Notes under the pieces: model-generated
Database searches by the model: none
What the model was told of the DNA's origin: nothing
Seen by the model: the letters and a program-made list of their open reading frames with translations, nothing else
Shown: positions 45,566 through 57,734 of the stretch, one piece after another
Layout of the letters: every line of letters starts with the position of its first letter
How positions within the stretch are numbered: the stretch's first letter is position 1
Program-made: the position numbers and the translations under genes
Assembly (NCBI RefSeq): GCF_023898315.1
Contig: NC_064614.1
Span: forward strand, 375,781,348 to 375,845,347
From: Schistocerca nitens
Lineage: Eukaryota; Arthropoda; Insecta; Orthoptera; Acrididae
Length of the DNA: 64,000 nt
Reading direction: 5' to 3'

Positions 45566-48500
45566 ATTTCGTTTGAAAGGTCTGGAGTTGTTGTGAATAA
45601 ATCACGATGCTTGCTAATGGTTTTTTAGTGACGATGGTACTAGTAGTAATAAGGACATCTGAATGAAGCTCAAAAAGCATTCGAGAGAGTATTTATACTG
45701 GCTTCTCTTTCATCAAAAGTATCTTATTTCAGAGGAGTCTGGAACTTCCTTTCACTTTTTCTGTTGGTCGCTTTTGATGCGTCAAGTGTTCTTGATAAAA
45801 TCTTAACAGAGAGATGAACCGTGAATCGAGGCTTCATTTTTACTTTTGGAAATCCTACAGAGACATGGTTGACGAAAGAAAAGGAGAGTAATGTGAGTTG
45901 GGACATGAATGTTACGTAGTGCTGAGCAATAGAAACGAAATTTTGTCTACCTGCTTTGAGTAGTTACATCCATAAAACAGCTGACTTCGCTTTCACTGTT
46001 GTCAATTACATAACGAGAAATAACGAGAAATTAAGTAAACCGTCAGAAAACAGACCGGTCTCTGTCTGAAAAATCTTCAACAAAATTCGTCGTGTAGCTG
46101 TGCACAAACGGGATTAAAATATAACTGAAATATTTCTATGGGTCAATGGCTCTTTGGTACTACGGAACTGCAATCAGTTTAAACACGCAGTTAGCTGCAA
46201 ATTTCGTAAATTTGGCGAAACGTCTGCAAACGGTGATGTGCATTTCTCGTTTCCAAAGTATTCCTTTGCAGAAGAGTTGATTAATTCATAAACTGAAGCC
46301 GTGCCTGATCATGATTCGCTAATTACCAAACTGGACGTGGTTGTGATACGACCTTCCTTCGCTTACTAGCACTCGTGACACTAACAAGCAAAACCAGTAC
46401 TAGGAACGGTAAATGTTTGTTCGTCTTCTATTTCACTCCATAAAAGTAATAGTTATAAATTTACCAGCAACTTCCGGAGTTTCCCTTCCAGCAAGGAACA
46501 CATATTATCTGACAGAGTATTTGGACGAGCATCGCCACTGTCTAATAAAAAACACTATTTTCAGTATCTCTACGAATTTTAGTTGTGATATGTATTCAGT
46601 TACCGAATAATAGATTAACACAAAATAGAAAAGTCCAATATCATTTGTTACCTGTTTATCTCAAGAGTATCTCTTTCGACCAGATTAGGAGCAGAGTAAC
46701 GAATAAACAGCAGCATTTGATATAAAAATTTCAACAACTCGAAATGTTCGCGACGATGATATAAGTATATTCATGAAATTATTTCACGTGTTGCAGTTTT
46801 TCTTGTCTTCTTGATGATGTCTCGAAACTGACTCTTTAAACTTAATTACTGCTGCTATGAGTTACTTTGTCAGATCATTGTCATGTGCTCGAGGTTCCTA
46901 ATCTCTGTTGTAGAGTTGGGTAATTTTGCATATCGGATAACAGCACGCGTTCGAATTTTAAGCCCACAGTAAACATAACGATTTACAAGTACTGCTCCTC
47001 TCTTCTGGCCCCTATTATTAGCAGAGACTAGCAGAAAGACAGGAGTCATTTGAGCTTGGGAGTGCGTGAATGTGAGGCAAGCACCATGGGCCTGTTTCTT
47101 GCTATTTTCAGCAGACAGAAAAAGAGAAGGTAGGCTTATAGTTATCACTGATTTGTGTATAGCTGATTATTTCATTGGGCCTTGTACTTTATTGAATCCT
47201 TACATGGAATTGCTTTGTAAATACAGCAGTTTAACATACAAAATTTGATGGCTTTTTTATGCAATGGCAGAGTTGGGTAACGAAGTGCTTCAAGTGAACA
47301 GGTATGCACTATTTACATTTTGTAGTAGGCTACGTAAATTGATGTTATCCTGCAAAATTCTTCATTATAGGATTATGACAGTTGTTTCATTTATAAAATT
47401 GGATCAAGCAACGAAAGAGAAATTTATTTATTTGATACATATTGCAGACTAGGTAATAATGGACTAGATCCCTAAGTTTCTCACGATAGGCTCATAGTCA
47501 GATATTGCGAGAGCGTTTTGTCTCCTCTATCTAGGTGCCTAATACCATACACGAATCAGTGAGAAAAAGTCCTACAAAGTAGAGAGTTGGAGGAGGATCG
47601 GTATTCAGTTGTAAATGGTGGGCGAAAAAGAAGTGAATTTTGGATAGCCTCTATTACGTCGGAATCGACTATAAGGAAATTGTTACGGAAGAGTCGACCC
47701 CTTTCATGTCGCGCAGTCGTCAGTCTGTTTTCAGCCTGAATGTAGAGAGCGAGTTGGAGCGGAGTTAGCAGAATTATGTTTTGGTTTAACGTCCACTAAC
47801 ACCTGGCATTTAAATATGCTCAAGAAAATAAAATTTCTAACAATTTTATAAAGTCAAATGTGTGGCAAGTAAATGGTAGTTATATGACATTAAGGAAAGA
47901 AGCACAGATAAAACGAAGCCTTCCTGAAGGAACAACTCTAAATATGATTGTGTCCATTAATGCCGAAGAGAGAGAAGGGTGCCTTACTGAGCAGCCATAA
48001 AACAAGAAAAGACCGCTTGTTTCTAAGATTTGTGATAATGACGATCATAAACATAACGATATTTGTTTGCTGGAGCACTGTATTCACTACCTATAAGAGG
48101 TAAGGAAATTAATGAGTGATGTTGCATATGTGGAAAGATAGGTACAGAACAAACATTGTATCACGGGTCTGTTGTGTACCCTTATTGGAATCACACAGCA
48201 GGTACTGGAGAAGACATCGCAAAAGTATGTCTGTGATGGCTGCTTATCAAAGAAATTAATATCATAAAAACTGTTTTAACGCTAAAATGAAAGTGATTAC
48301 ACGTTCAATGTTACTGTTTAAGTAAATGTGAGTATTCTTGTTTGTTAACAGAAACTGGTCGATAAAGCAGATAATTTAAGTGACGATTATTTTCACTCAT
48401 CTATATTTAACACAAGCTTTCTTTCTCAAGTGCAAAAATTTCCTATTATATTACGGCATCAGATCCTTGTGACTTCCACGGTTAAGCTCCAGTATACTGT

Positions 48501-49658
48501 TTTTGACATAAAACTTATTTATTGTAGTAAAAACTCAGAAACTAAAGCGCTCTTACATATACTTTATTTCCTATTATTCATCATGCATGTGTGAAAATAT
48601 CAGTTTATGCTTAAGTACGCACTATACTCAACTTTCCTTTACTCATAATCTTGCCTGTGTGCTCAAAGATGCTCTCTTAGTTGAAAATTTCCTCCTCCTA
48701 CAGATGGCGATAGGCGAAAAGTATATGGATATTGATATTATTTGAGCTCTTGTTAAAACCTATGCCTCAGACGACTCAGTACCGATTGACTATTCTTCAC
48801 CCAAGACAAGTTGTCCTTTCACGGTAAGCCAAGTGTAATATTATTGTATTGTTACTATGATAAAATATAAACTGCGTCACGTCGTAGAGACAAGTATAAT
48901 ACGCCTGTCCCTTTCTTTTTACAGTAGTTTGTTAACGTATGTGTTTGTGGCTGTTGGACATGATTGTGGTGGCTATACTGCGATAACACACTTCGTTACG
49001 AAGTAAATCTATGTGTCTAATACGAACACGCATCTCTTATACTTTTCAAAGGTTAAAGTCTTTCAGTTGAAAAATGAAAACTTTCACTTTGAGATAATAA
49101 CAGTACAAGTGAGATAACTTCGTCTTATTGCCCCTCTAGCACGTAACACACTTTCCTAACAATGCCTAAACTCATCCAGTATTGTGTTAACAGTTGAGAT
49201 CGTTTTATGTTCATGCTGAAGTATCTAATCCTACGTTACGTTTCCATATTAACGAAGAGGTAAGGAGGGATTATACAAGCCTTGTCTTTTATGTTGTACT
49301 ATCGAAATGTTTCTCCATGAAATTCACTGATTAACAAATACGAGACTGCTTCAGCTACAACTCTCATAATTAATCCCGCATGCCTTTCCGCGAAATAATT
49401 ACTCATACACTTTTCTCCTGCGAAATGATGTAACATTTTCGGTCATTAATTATATTTTCTAGCAAATTATTCATGCTATTTATCCACGACGTGAGTGATA
49501 GCGACCGGTCAGAGTTGAAGCCCAATAACGACTCCCCACACACACTAAGTCGGTGTGTGAGCAGAAGTGCTTTGGGGAATTGTTGAGGTTATACAGCAAG
49601 ACAGTGATTCTTGTAGAGAAAAAATGGACTCATCTTCGATAATTCTAGAAGCTAGCTG
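45566..49658. other. Unassigned, largely AT-rich sequence
   Basis: No SINE box, TE end or protein motif is recognised over about 4.1 kb. Open frames are all under about 95 codons without features. Confidence 0.4.
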
Positions 49659-49691
49659 TATAATGTGGTGACAAAAGTCATGGAATACGTC

Positions 49692-51010
49692 TTAATGACG
49701 TGTCGGACTTGCTTCTGCCCGGTGTAGCGCAGCAACTCGACGTGGCAGGGACTCAGCAAGTCTTTGGAAGTACCCTGCAGAAATATTGAGCCATGCTGCC
49801 GCTATAGCCATCCATGATTGCGAAAGCGTTGCTGGTGGAGGATTTTGTATACGAACTGACCACTCGATTACGTTCCCCATAAATGTTCGATGGGATTCAT
49901 GTCGAGCGATGTGGGTGGCCAAACCATTCACTCAAAATGTCCAGAATGTTCTTCAAACCAATCATAAAAAACTGTGATCCGGTGACGTGACGGACTTTCA
50001 TCCATAAAAATGACATCGTTGTTTGGGAACATGACGTCCATGGATGGCTGCGAACGGTTTCCAGATAGACTTACATAACCATTTCCAGTCAACGATAGGT
50101 TCAGTTGAACCAGAGGACCTAGTCCATTCCACGTAAGTACAGCCCACGCCATTATGGTGCCACCACCAGCTCCTACTGTGCCTTATTGAGTACTTGGGTC
50201 CATGAGTTCGTGGCGATCTGCACCACACTCGAATCCCACCGTTACCTCTTATCAACTGAAATGGATACTCATCTGACCAGGTCACGGTTTTCCGTCTAGG
50301 GTCCAACCGATCTGGTCACTGCCCTGTAGAGCCGCTACAAGCGATGTTGCTCTGTTAGCAATGCTACCCGCGACGATATGAAACTTCCTGGCAGATTAAA
50401 ACTGAGTACCGGACCGAGACTCGAAGTCGAGACCTTGGCCTTTCCCGGGCAAGTGCTCTACCAACTGAGCTACCCAAGCACGACTCATGCCCCGTCCTCA
50501 CAGCTTTACTTCTGCCAGTACCTCGTCTCCTACCTTCCAAACTTAACAGAAGCTCTCCTGCGAACCTTGCAGAACTAGCACTCCTGAAAAGAAGGATATT
50601 GCGGAGACATGGCTTAGCCACAGCATGGGCCTCAGCAGCAAGACGCTTTTCTTCGCCTTTTTTTTTTTTTCGTCCGCTGCCGTAGCCAATTAAGGCAAAT
50701 TTCTTCACAGTGTCCTAACGGATACGGTCGTCGTACGTCCCATATTGATTTGTGTGGTTATTTCACGCAAGTGTTGCTAGTCTGTTAGCACTGAAAACTC
50801 TACGCAAACGTCGCTGATCTCGGTCGTTAAATGAACCCCGTCGGCCAGAGCATTGTCCATGGTGAGAGGTGATGCCACCACACTCTTGACACTGTCGAAC
50901 TAGGAATGTTGCATTTCATAACGATTTGCGAAATGGAATGTTCCGTGTGTCTCTAGCTCCAACTAGCATTTGGCCTTCAAAGTTGGTTAATTGCCGTCGT
51001 ACGGTCGTAA
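49692..51010 (-). pseudogene. Tc1-like transposase, frameshifted
   Basis: Near 51010-50700 (minus) the N-terminal DNA-binding part is partly readable, with NDRDQRRLRRVF. From about 50306, TVTWSDEYPFQLIRGNGGIRVW is the region around the first catalytic Asp. After frameshifts near 50000-50150 the third-acid region (NPIEH-like) is eroded. The C-terminus LAESLPRRVAALHRAEASPTRH ends at 49692. This order is typical of a roughly 340-residue DDE transposase. Confidence 0.72.
50378..50660 (-). repeat. tRNA-derived SINE (type 2), longest copy
   Basis: It carries AAACTTCCTGGCAG at one edge, then a tRNA core (GAGCTACCCAAGCACGACTC on the plus strand). The body continues through TCTCCTACCTTCCAAAC to GATATTGCGGAGACATGG, a module not present in the copy at 29626. 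A T-run of about 12 follows near 50659-50671. It sits inside the Tc1-like relic. Target duplication unclear. Confidence 0.85.
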
Positions 51011-51026
51011 TCACGTCGGTAACCTT

Positions 51027-51732
51027 ATGAAACGTCCCCTTAGAAAAATTAATGAGTTACTGTGCTGATAAACCTCTTACATTATTTGATTTTCAAACAG
51101 CTGAGCAGAACTGCACGTACTCAGACATTTCTCTCTTTACCTATTCTGATCAACACTAAACTGACACACAATATTTTTAGCGCAACGCAATCTGACTTTC
51201 AATAATCCCTACAAAACAATGGCCCTGACTAACATTAACCTATACCTTTCACAAATCACTTACCTCACAAAAATCTTCGTTACTCGAACTACTGCAATAC
51301 AGCGAGCGCCACTACAGCCAGCTAAATAAAATATTCAAACTACTGAAAGCACCAACTACTGATAGGCATAGTTAGCAAATGAAAGATTTTGATAGAGAAC
51401 AAACAATGTATTTACCTTAATAGTGTTCAAAAGTCATAATATATATAGCAGTTCATGGTATCCAGTCTTAAAAATTTACCGTCTCTGATGTTCAGACGTC
51501 CAAATCATCCGCTCTCAAAACTCCGCTATTTCTCTCCCCACGTCCACCACTGCTGGCGGCTCACCTCCAACTGTGCAACGCTACGCGCTGTTAACAGCCA
51601 ACTGCCCAACACTACAAAAGCATATACTCCAACAATGCAAACCTACCACAGCCTTCACACAGCACAGTCATTGATTTTCATATAGAGCGCTACGTGGCGT
51701 TACCAACATAAAAACTTAAACAGCCTACTTCA
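51027..51732 (-). repeat. Solo LTR related to the 8.9-kb element
   Basis: On the minus strand it starts near TGAAGTAGGCTGTTTAAG and ends GGGGACGTTTCAT, matching the LTRs at 8891 and 16418 along most of their length. It also has insertions that make it about 705 bases. ACCTT flanks it at 51022-51026 and 51733-51737, consistent with a five-base duplication. No internal region follows, so it probably arose by LTR-LTR recombination. Confidence 0.85.
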
Positions 51733-52019
51733 ACCTTTTCACAAGAATCACCTGAGGGTGACAGCTCCGCCAATGCACTGCCCTTTTATACCCCGTGTCA
51801 TCTCTCTGTACGTAAGGAGTTAAATTTCTCTACGTCATAGGATCAAAGGTAGCAGATCTCATAACACGATGCGTCTTCTGATCCTTGTGCATCTAGCATA
51901 AGCATATCATCATGTTACACGACCATGAGGCTGCGCTGCAGCACAGCCTTTGAGAACGGCCAGCGCAGCCTTTGATAACGGCTACACAACGGCGTCGGAG
52001 TTATACGCGTGTAGTTCAC

Positions 52020-52345
52020 TCCTGGCCGACCTTGACAGCAGCTTTAGAAGCCGTGGCGCTGAGCTGCCGCCGTGCACTTAGCCGGCGAGGCTGCATCTCG
52101 CCGGACCGGCGGAGGGGAAGGGGGGAGGGACGGCAGTGGGTTGTGGGAGGGGCTGGAGGAGGGAGTGGCAGCGGATTATCCGTGGCTGCCAGCGTAATTG
52201 GCAGCAATAGGCGCTGTGCCGTCTCATTAGCAGCGCGCGCGTCTGGGCGCTGTCCGGGCAGCGCGGACCGCGGCGTGCTGGCGCCGGCATTACTGTGCTC
52301 TGGAATGTAAACATCGCTGCGTGTAATTCGGGCCAGCTCCAATAT
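52020..52345. other. GC- and CpG-rich block
   Basis: A sharp rise in G+C and CpG occurs here (GCGCGCGCGTC, GCGCGGACCGCGGCG), with G-runs near 52110-52170. Overlapping frames of 78-112 codons on both strands show no domain and are expected from base composition. It may be a CpG island or an exon; no TE signature is seen. Confidence 0.35.
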
Positions 52346-53489
52346 TCCGTGGACAGTTACCGTCCTAGTTTCGTATTACAGCAGTTGCAGCACATCGCGT
52401 CAAGGAGGCGACAAACCGACTCCTGCAAGCCCTCTCATGCTAGGGAACGTACTCCTGTTGCTTCAGTGAATATTGAGGTTACAGTGCAGTAAAACACTGT
52501 ACAACACTGACATTACTGTTGTATCATTTAAACACAGAATGGCCCGGATGCCACACTTTATCTTTAGAAACAGATATCCCGTTTACTTCGTTTGTAACAT
52601 GCACAAATTAGTGCACCAGTTACGATTAAAGGTTAATCGCCTTCGAGTCAGCACGTAATCCTTTTCAACGCACAATTCTGGTGCACCGACCTCTATTAAT
52701 GTTAAACGAAGGAGCTCACCACGGTCAAATTTAACAGTGGCAGACACACAGCCTTCTCGAGATCATAGGGGCTGTATAAGCGTACGGTATTAAGCTGGCC
52801 GCGCGTTTCGATGTACTGAGACAGACTCAAGGCAATCGTATATCGTACCCTAAACTTGAGATTAACCCAGAAAGGTTATTAATTTGTGAATCAAGCATAC
52901 GAGGAGTAGAATCAAATTCTGCTTCCACATGTGACCGCACTGCCCATTATCTCTAACAAGGAGACCACACGACGCTCGGAATTTACATAATTTTTTTATA
53001 TATGTGGTACGTGAACTTCAAAACTTAAAAATGTACCTCTCCCAAAGCAGTCGGATGCAACTCTCGTCTATGTTCCAGAAAATCAACTTCTAAGTTTTCC
53101 AACCACGTTTGATATGGTAAAATATTGCAGCTTTTTGGACAAGCAGTGTGGCTCTGTGGTAGTGTCCTTCCTCTCTATGTGTGTGGAGTGGCTTCGACTT
53201 CAGGCGGAGTCAGTTTTTTAAACAAAGATTGATTTTCCATGAGAATTTATGTGAAACGTTAAAAATACAAAAGCTAGGAAAAAAATGATTTTTTAAAATT
53301 AGCTAGTCTTCATTAACTATCATTTATAAAAGTACTGCATTTAAGACTGCCCAGAAAACTTATGTGTATAGGCCGCCATGTTTAAATTGATAGTATAAAC
53401 ATCTGGAAATAACAAAGATTATAAGGAAGACGAAATACGAGGATTATTCAAAAGTAAAGGAGGTTTTTTTTATTCAAGGTAATGAAATA
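52346..53489. other. Unassigned sequence
   Basis: No motif is recognised on either strand. Confidence 0.35.
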
Positions 53490-54180
53490 AACTATTCAAA
53501 TGAAGAAAGGACTACCCTCTTTGAAGTACTGAAGGTAGCAGGTGTAAAATACAGGCAGCGAATAGTTATTTACTGTTTCTACAGAAACCAGAATGCAGCT
53601 GTGCCTCGAAGGAGCTGAAACGGAAAGATCTGGCTGAGAAGAGGGGGAGACAGGTCTGCAGCCTATCACAGATATTATTCCGTCCGTATACTGATCAGGC
53701 TGTGGAAGAAACTACGCAGAAATTTGGAAAGCGAATTACAATTCAGCGTCAGAAATAAAAGCTTTGAAGTTGGCTGATAGCGTAGTAATTTTGTCAAAAC
53801 AGACTAAGGATTTGGAACAGCAACTGAATAGAATCGATAGTCTTTTGATAAGAGATTATCAGATAAATACAATTAAAGTGAAATAAGGGTAATGGAATGT
53901 AGTCGAATTCAATCAAGATATGCTCACGGAATGAATTTACGAAATGATACACTAAAAGAAGTAGTAGATGAATATTGCTATTTTGGCAGAAAAACAACCG
54001 CTGGTGGCCGAATTACGAAAATTGTAAAATGCAGACTGTTAATTACAAAAAAATCTGAAAAAGAAGCATTTGTTAACATCTACAAATAAATTTGAATGCT
54101 AATAAGCCTTTTCTGAAGTTATTTGTTTGGAGTGTAGCCTTGTATTTGGAGTTTAGCCTTGTATGGGAGTAAAATTTTAC
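53490..54180 (+). pseudogene. RTE-type LINE fragment, RT domain
   Basis: Readable are LFEVLKVAGVKYRQRIVIYCFYRNQNAA and then, after a shift, RGRQVCSLSQILFRPYTDQA. ALKLADSVVILSKQT is the FADD region with the second Asp as Ser. ECSRIQSRYAHGMNLRNDTL leads towards the thumb, and the copy ends at KPFLKLFVWSVALY-like codons. It stops next to the minus-strand RTE copy, so two RTE copies lie in opposite orientation. Confidence 0.72.
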
Positions 54181-54681
54181 AATAGCCGTTTGGACAAGTG
54201 GATAGACGGAATAACTGAAATGGGGATAACACATATTTATGGCACACTGTTGTTGTTGTCATCTTTCAGTCCGGAGACTGGTTTATTGCAACTCTCATTG
54301 CTGCTCTGTTTTGTGCAAGCCTCTTCATCTCCAGATAACTGCTGCAACCGCAATCCTTCTGAATCTACTTACTATATTTACCTTTTGGACTCTCTCTACG
54401 ATTTTTACCCACCACACTTCCACCCAGTTTTAAATTCGTGATCCCTTGATGACTCAATATGTATTCTATCAACCGATCCCCTCTCCTAACCAGGTTGTAT
54501 CACAAATTTCTTTTCTCATCAGTTCTATTCCTCTAATCTACAGCATTCTTCTAGAGCCCCACTTTTCAAAAGCTTCTATTCTCTTCTTGTCTAAACTGTA
54601 AATCGTCCACGTTTCACTTCCATACGTGGCTACACTCTGGACAAATGCCACAAAAAAAAGGCTTCCTAATACTTACATCTA

Positions 54682-56103
54682 CACTCCTGGAAATGGAAAA
54701 AAGAACACATTGACACCGGTGTGTCAGACCCACCATACTTGCTCCGGACACTGCGAGAGGGCTGTACAAGCAATGATCACACGCACGGCACAGCGGACAC
54801 ACCAGGAACCGCGGTGTTGGCCGTCGAATGGCGCTAGCTGCGCAGCATTTGTGCACCGCCGCCGTCAGTGTCAGCCAGTTTGCCGTGGCATACGGAGCTC
54901 CATCGCAGTCTTTAACACTGGTAGGATGCCGCGACAGCGTGGACGTGAACCGTATGTGCAGTTGACGGACTTTGAGCGAGGGCGTATAGTGGGCATGCGG
55001 GAGGCCGGGTGGACGTACCGCCGAATTGCTCAACACGTGGGGCGTGAGGTCTCCACAGTACATCGATGTTGTCGCCAGTGGTCGGCGGAAGGTGCACGTG
55101 CCCGTCGACCTGGGACCGGACCGCAGCGACGCACGGATGCACGCCAAGACCGTAGGATCCTACGCAGTGCCGTAGGGGACCCCACCGCCACTTCCCAGCA
55201 AATTAGGGACACTGTTGCTCCTGGGGTATCGGCGAGGACCATTCGCAACCGTCTCCATGAAGCTGGGCTACGGTCCCGCACACCGTTAGGCCGTCTTCCG
55301 CTCACGCCCCAACATCGTGCAGCCCGCCTCCAGTGGTGTCGCGACAGGCGTGAATGGAGGGACGAATGGAGACGTGTCGTCTTCAGCGATGAGAGTCGCT
55401 TCTGCCTTGGTGCCAATGATGGTCGTATGCGTGTTTGGCGCCGTGCAGGTGAGCGCCACAATCAGGACTGCATACGACCGAGGCACACAGGGCCAACACC
55501 CGGCATCATGGTGTGGGGAGCGATCTCCTACACTGACCGTACACCACTGGTGATCGTCGAGGGGACACGGAATAGTGCACGGTACATCCAAACCGTCATC
55601 GAACCCATCGTTCTACTATTCCTAGACCGGCAAGGGAACTTGCTGTTCCAACAGGACAATGCACGTCCGCATGTATCCCGTGCCACCCAACGTGCTCTAG
55701 AAGGTGTAAGTCAACTACCCTGGCCAGCAAGATCTCCGGATCTGTCCCCCATTGAGCATGTTTGGGACTGGATGAAGCGTCGTCTCACGCGGTCTGCACG
55801 TCCAGCACGAACGCTGGTCCAACTGAGGCGCCAGGTGGAAATGACATGGCAAGCCGTTCCACAGGACTACATCCAGCATCTCTACGATCGTCTCCATGGG
55901 AGAATAGCAGCCTGCATTGCTGCGAAAGGTGGATATACACTGTACTAGTGCCGACATTGTGCATGCTCTGTCGCCTGTGTCTATGTGCCTGTGGTTCTGT
56001 CAGTGTGATCATGTGATGTATCTGACCCCAGGAATGTGTCAATAAAGTTTCCCCTTCCTGGGACAATGAATTCACGGTGTTCTTATTTCAATTTCGAGGA
56101 GTG
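54682..56103 (+). mobile_element. Complete Tc1-like DNA transposon
   Basis: It is 1422 bp long. Terminal inverted repeats of about 27 bases start CACTCCTGGAAATGG at the left and, in complement, CACTCCTCGAAATTG at the right, with three mismatches. TA target duplications lie at 54680-54681 and 56104-56105. It carries one intact transposase gene, a 244-base 5' leader, and a 3' leader with an AATAAA signal at 56041-56046 after GTGTC. It lies within the minus-strand RTE copy, whose sequence joins cleanly when the element is removed. It is the best-preserved autonomous-looking element in the window. Confidence 0.95.
54926..55948 (+). CDS. Tc1-like DDE transposase, intact
   Basis: This 340-residue protein cuts and pastes its own element by recognising the terminal repeats. 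I chose the ATG at 54926 (MPRQRGR) because it gives the usual Tc1 length; the frame is open further upstream but only through the leader. Residues 13-55 form the first helix-turn-helix (LTDFERGRIVGMREAGWTYR). Residues 57-70 hold an Arg-rich, GRPR-like linker, and 85-115 the second DNA-binding helices. The catalytic acids are Asp155 (VFSDESRF), Asp244 (QQDNARPH) and Glu277 (SPDLSPIEHVW). The C-terminus ends AAKGGYTLY, like other family members. There are no stops or shifts. The Asp244-Glu277 interval is 32 residues, two fewer than the standard 34 of Tc1. The neighbouring sequence is only its own leader and a dead LINE. Transcription would depend on element-borne or nearby signals that I cannot see. 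Confidence 0.93.
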   Translation: MPRQRGREPYVQLTDFERGRIVGMREAGWTYRRIAQHVGREVSTVHRCCRQWSAEGARARRPGTGPQRRTDARQDRRILRSAVGDPTATSQQIRDTVAPGVSARTIRNRLHEAGLRSRTPLGRLPLTPQHRAARLQWCRDRREWRDEWRRVVFSDESRFCLGANDGRMRVWRRAGERHNQDCIRPRHTGPTPGIMVWGAISYTDRTPLVIVEGTRNSARYIQTVIEPIVLLFLDRQGNLLFQQDNARPHVSRATQRALEGVSQLPWPARSPDLSPIEHVWDWMKRRLTRSARPARTLVQLRRQVEMTWQAVPQDYIQHLYDRLHGRIAACIAAKGGYTLY

Positions 56104-57734
56104 TATATTCAATGGTAACAAATTTCTCTTCTTCAGAAACGCACTTCTTGCCAATGAGAGTTTACATTTTAAATCCTCTGTTTTTCGGCCGTCATCGATT
56201 ACCTTGCTGCTCAAATAGCAAAACTCATGTACTACTTTAACAGTCTCTTTTCTTAATCTAATTCCCTCATCATCATCTGATTTAATTCGACTGCATTCCA
56301 TTATCCTTGTTTTGATTTCGTTGAAATTCGTCTTATATCCTTCTTTCAAGGCGGTGTCCATTCCATGTAATTGCTCTTCCAAGTCGTTTACTGTCTCTGA
56401 CAGAATTACAATGTCATCGGCAAACCTTAGAATTTTTATTTTATTTCTTTGGTTTCCTTTACTGATTGCTCAATATACAGATTGAATAACATCTAAGATA
56501 GACTACAGCTTTGTCTCTCTCCCTTCTCAAACACTGATTCCCTTCATGCCACTCGACTCTTATATCTGCCGTCTTGTTTCTGTCTTTCGCTCCCTGTATT
56601 TCACCCCTGCTACCTTCAGAATTTCAAAGACAGTGTTCCAATCAACATTGTCAAAAGCTTTATCTAGATCTAAAAATCCTATAACCGGAGGTTTGACTTT
56701 CCTTAACCTATGCTCCAAGATAAATCGTAAGGTCAGTATTGCAACGGGTGTTACTACATTTCTCCGGAATGCAAACTGATCTTCCTCGACGTCGGCTGCT
56801 ATCAGTTTTTCCATTCATCTGTAAATAATTAGTCTTAGCATTTTACAACCATGACTTACTAAACTGATAGTTTGGTAATTTTCACACAGGTTAGCACCTG
56901 TTTTGTTTGGAATTTCTATTATTACATTGTTCTTGAAGTCTGAGGGTATTTCTCCTGTTTCACAACTCTTGGCTGGCTGGCTCTCCCAAGGTTATCAGTA
57001 GTTCTGACGGAACGCCGTCTACTCCCGGGACCTTGTTTCGACTTATGTCTGTCAGTGTTCTGTCACACAGCGTTAAATTATCCATCTCGTACTCATCTAC
57101 GACCTCTTTCCTTTCTATAAAATTGTTTTTAAAGTTCATCACCCTTGTATAGACCCGCTGAATACTTCTTTTACCTTTCAGTTTTCCCTTGTTCGGTCAG
57201 AACTGGCCTTGCACCTGAGCTCTTGATGTTCATATAGTTGCCTCTCTTTACACCAAAGGCGTCTGTAATTTACCTATAGGTGGTATCTATCTTCCACTAC
57301 TGAAATATGCTTTTAAATTCTTACATTTGTCCTCTATCCATTACTACTCAGCCATTTCGCAATTCCTGTAAATCTCATTTTGAGATGTTTGTATTCTCTT
57401 TCACCTGCTTCATTTTCTGTATTTTTAAATTTTTTCTTTCATCAATTAAGATTAGTATCTCTCAATGTTTCCTGTGTTATTCCAGAATTTCTACTATACC
57501 TGGTATTTTTACCTATTTGATGCTCTGTTGCTTTCACTATTGCATCTGTTATAGCTACCCATTCGTCTTCCATTGCGTTCCTTTGTTCTATTCATTCATT
57601 GCTCCCTCTGAAACTTTCAACAACCACTGGTTCTTTCAACTTATCAGATTGCTTTCTCCTTAATTTTCTACCTTTTGAATTTTTTCAGCTGGAATCTACA
57701 TTTATAGCATTAATGGCACAGTTAGACTAAAATA

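Larger units (their letters stand above)
49659..51800 (-). mobile_element. Tc1-like transposon relic with SINE and solo LTR inserted
   Basis: The left end reads TATAATGTGGTGACAAAAGTCATGG, a Tc1-like terminal motif. The transposase runs on the minus strand. A type 2 SINE (50378-50660) and a solo LTR (51027-51732) interrupt it. The opposite terminal repeat is not found, and similarity fades after CCCTTTTATACCCC near 51790. Confidence 0.72.
54225..57700 (-). mobile_element. RTE-type LINE, minus strand, split by a Tc1-like transposon
   Basis: On the minus strand, 57142-56960 encodes an RT fingers segment (NKVPGVDGVPSELLI). 56814-56560 has GFLDLDKAFDNVDW with the first catalytic Asp. About 56420-56390 reads FADDIVILSE with both Asp residues intact, and 56382-56083 holds the thumb. 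After the Tc1-like insertion (54682-56103) the C-terminal region and 3' UTR continue to 54225, ending in a CAACAACAACAG-type tail. Stops and shifts separate the frames and the endonuclease is absent or unreadable, so this copy is dead although its RT catalytic box survives. Confidence 0.82.

Noticed and set aside
46870-47148. 92-codon minus-strand frame
   Set aside because: No recognisable motif, and codon usage and flanks do not differ from surrounding sequence.
52016-52342. 108-codon minus-strand and 112-codon plus-strand frames
   Set aside because: Both are long because of GC richness; composition is Ala/Pro/Arg-rich without domain.
55030-55461. 143-codon minus-strand frame and other overlapping frames in the Tc1-like element
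   Set aside because: They are GC-driven frames opposite an intact transposase gene.
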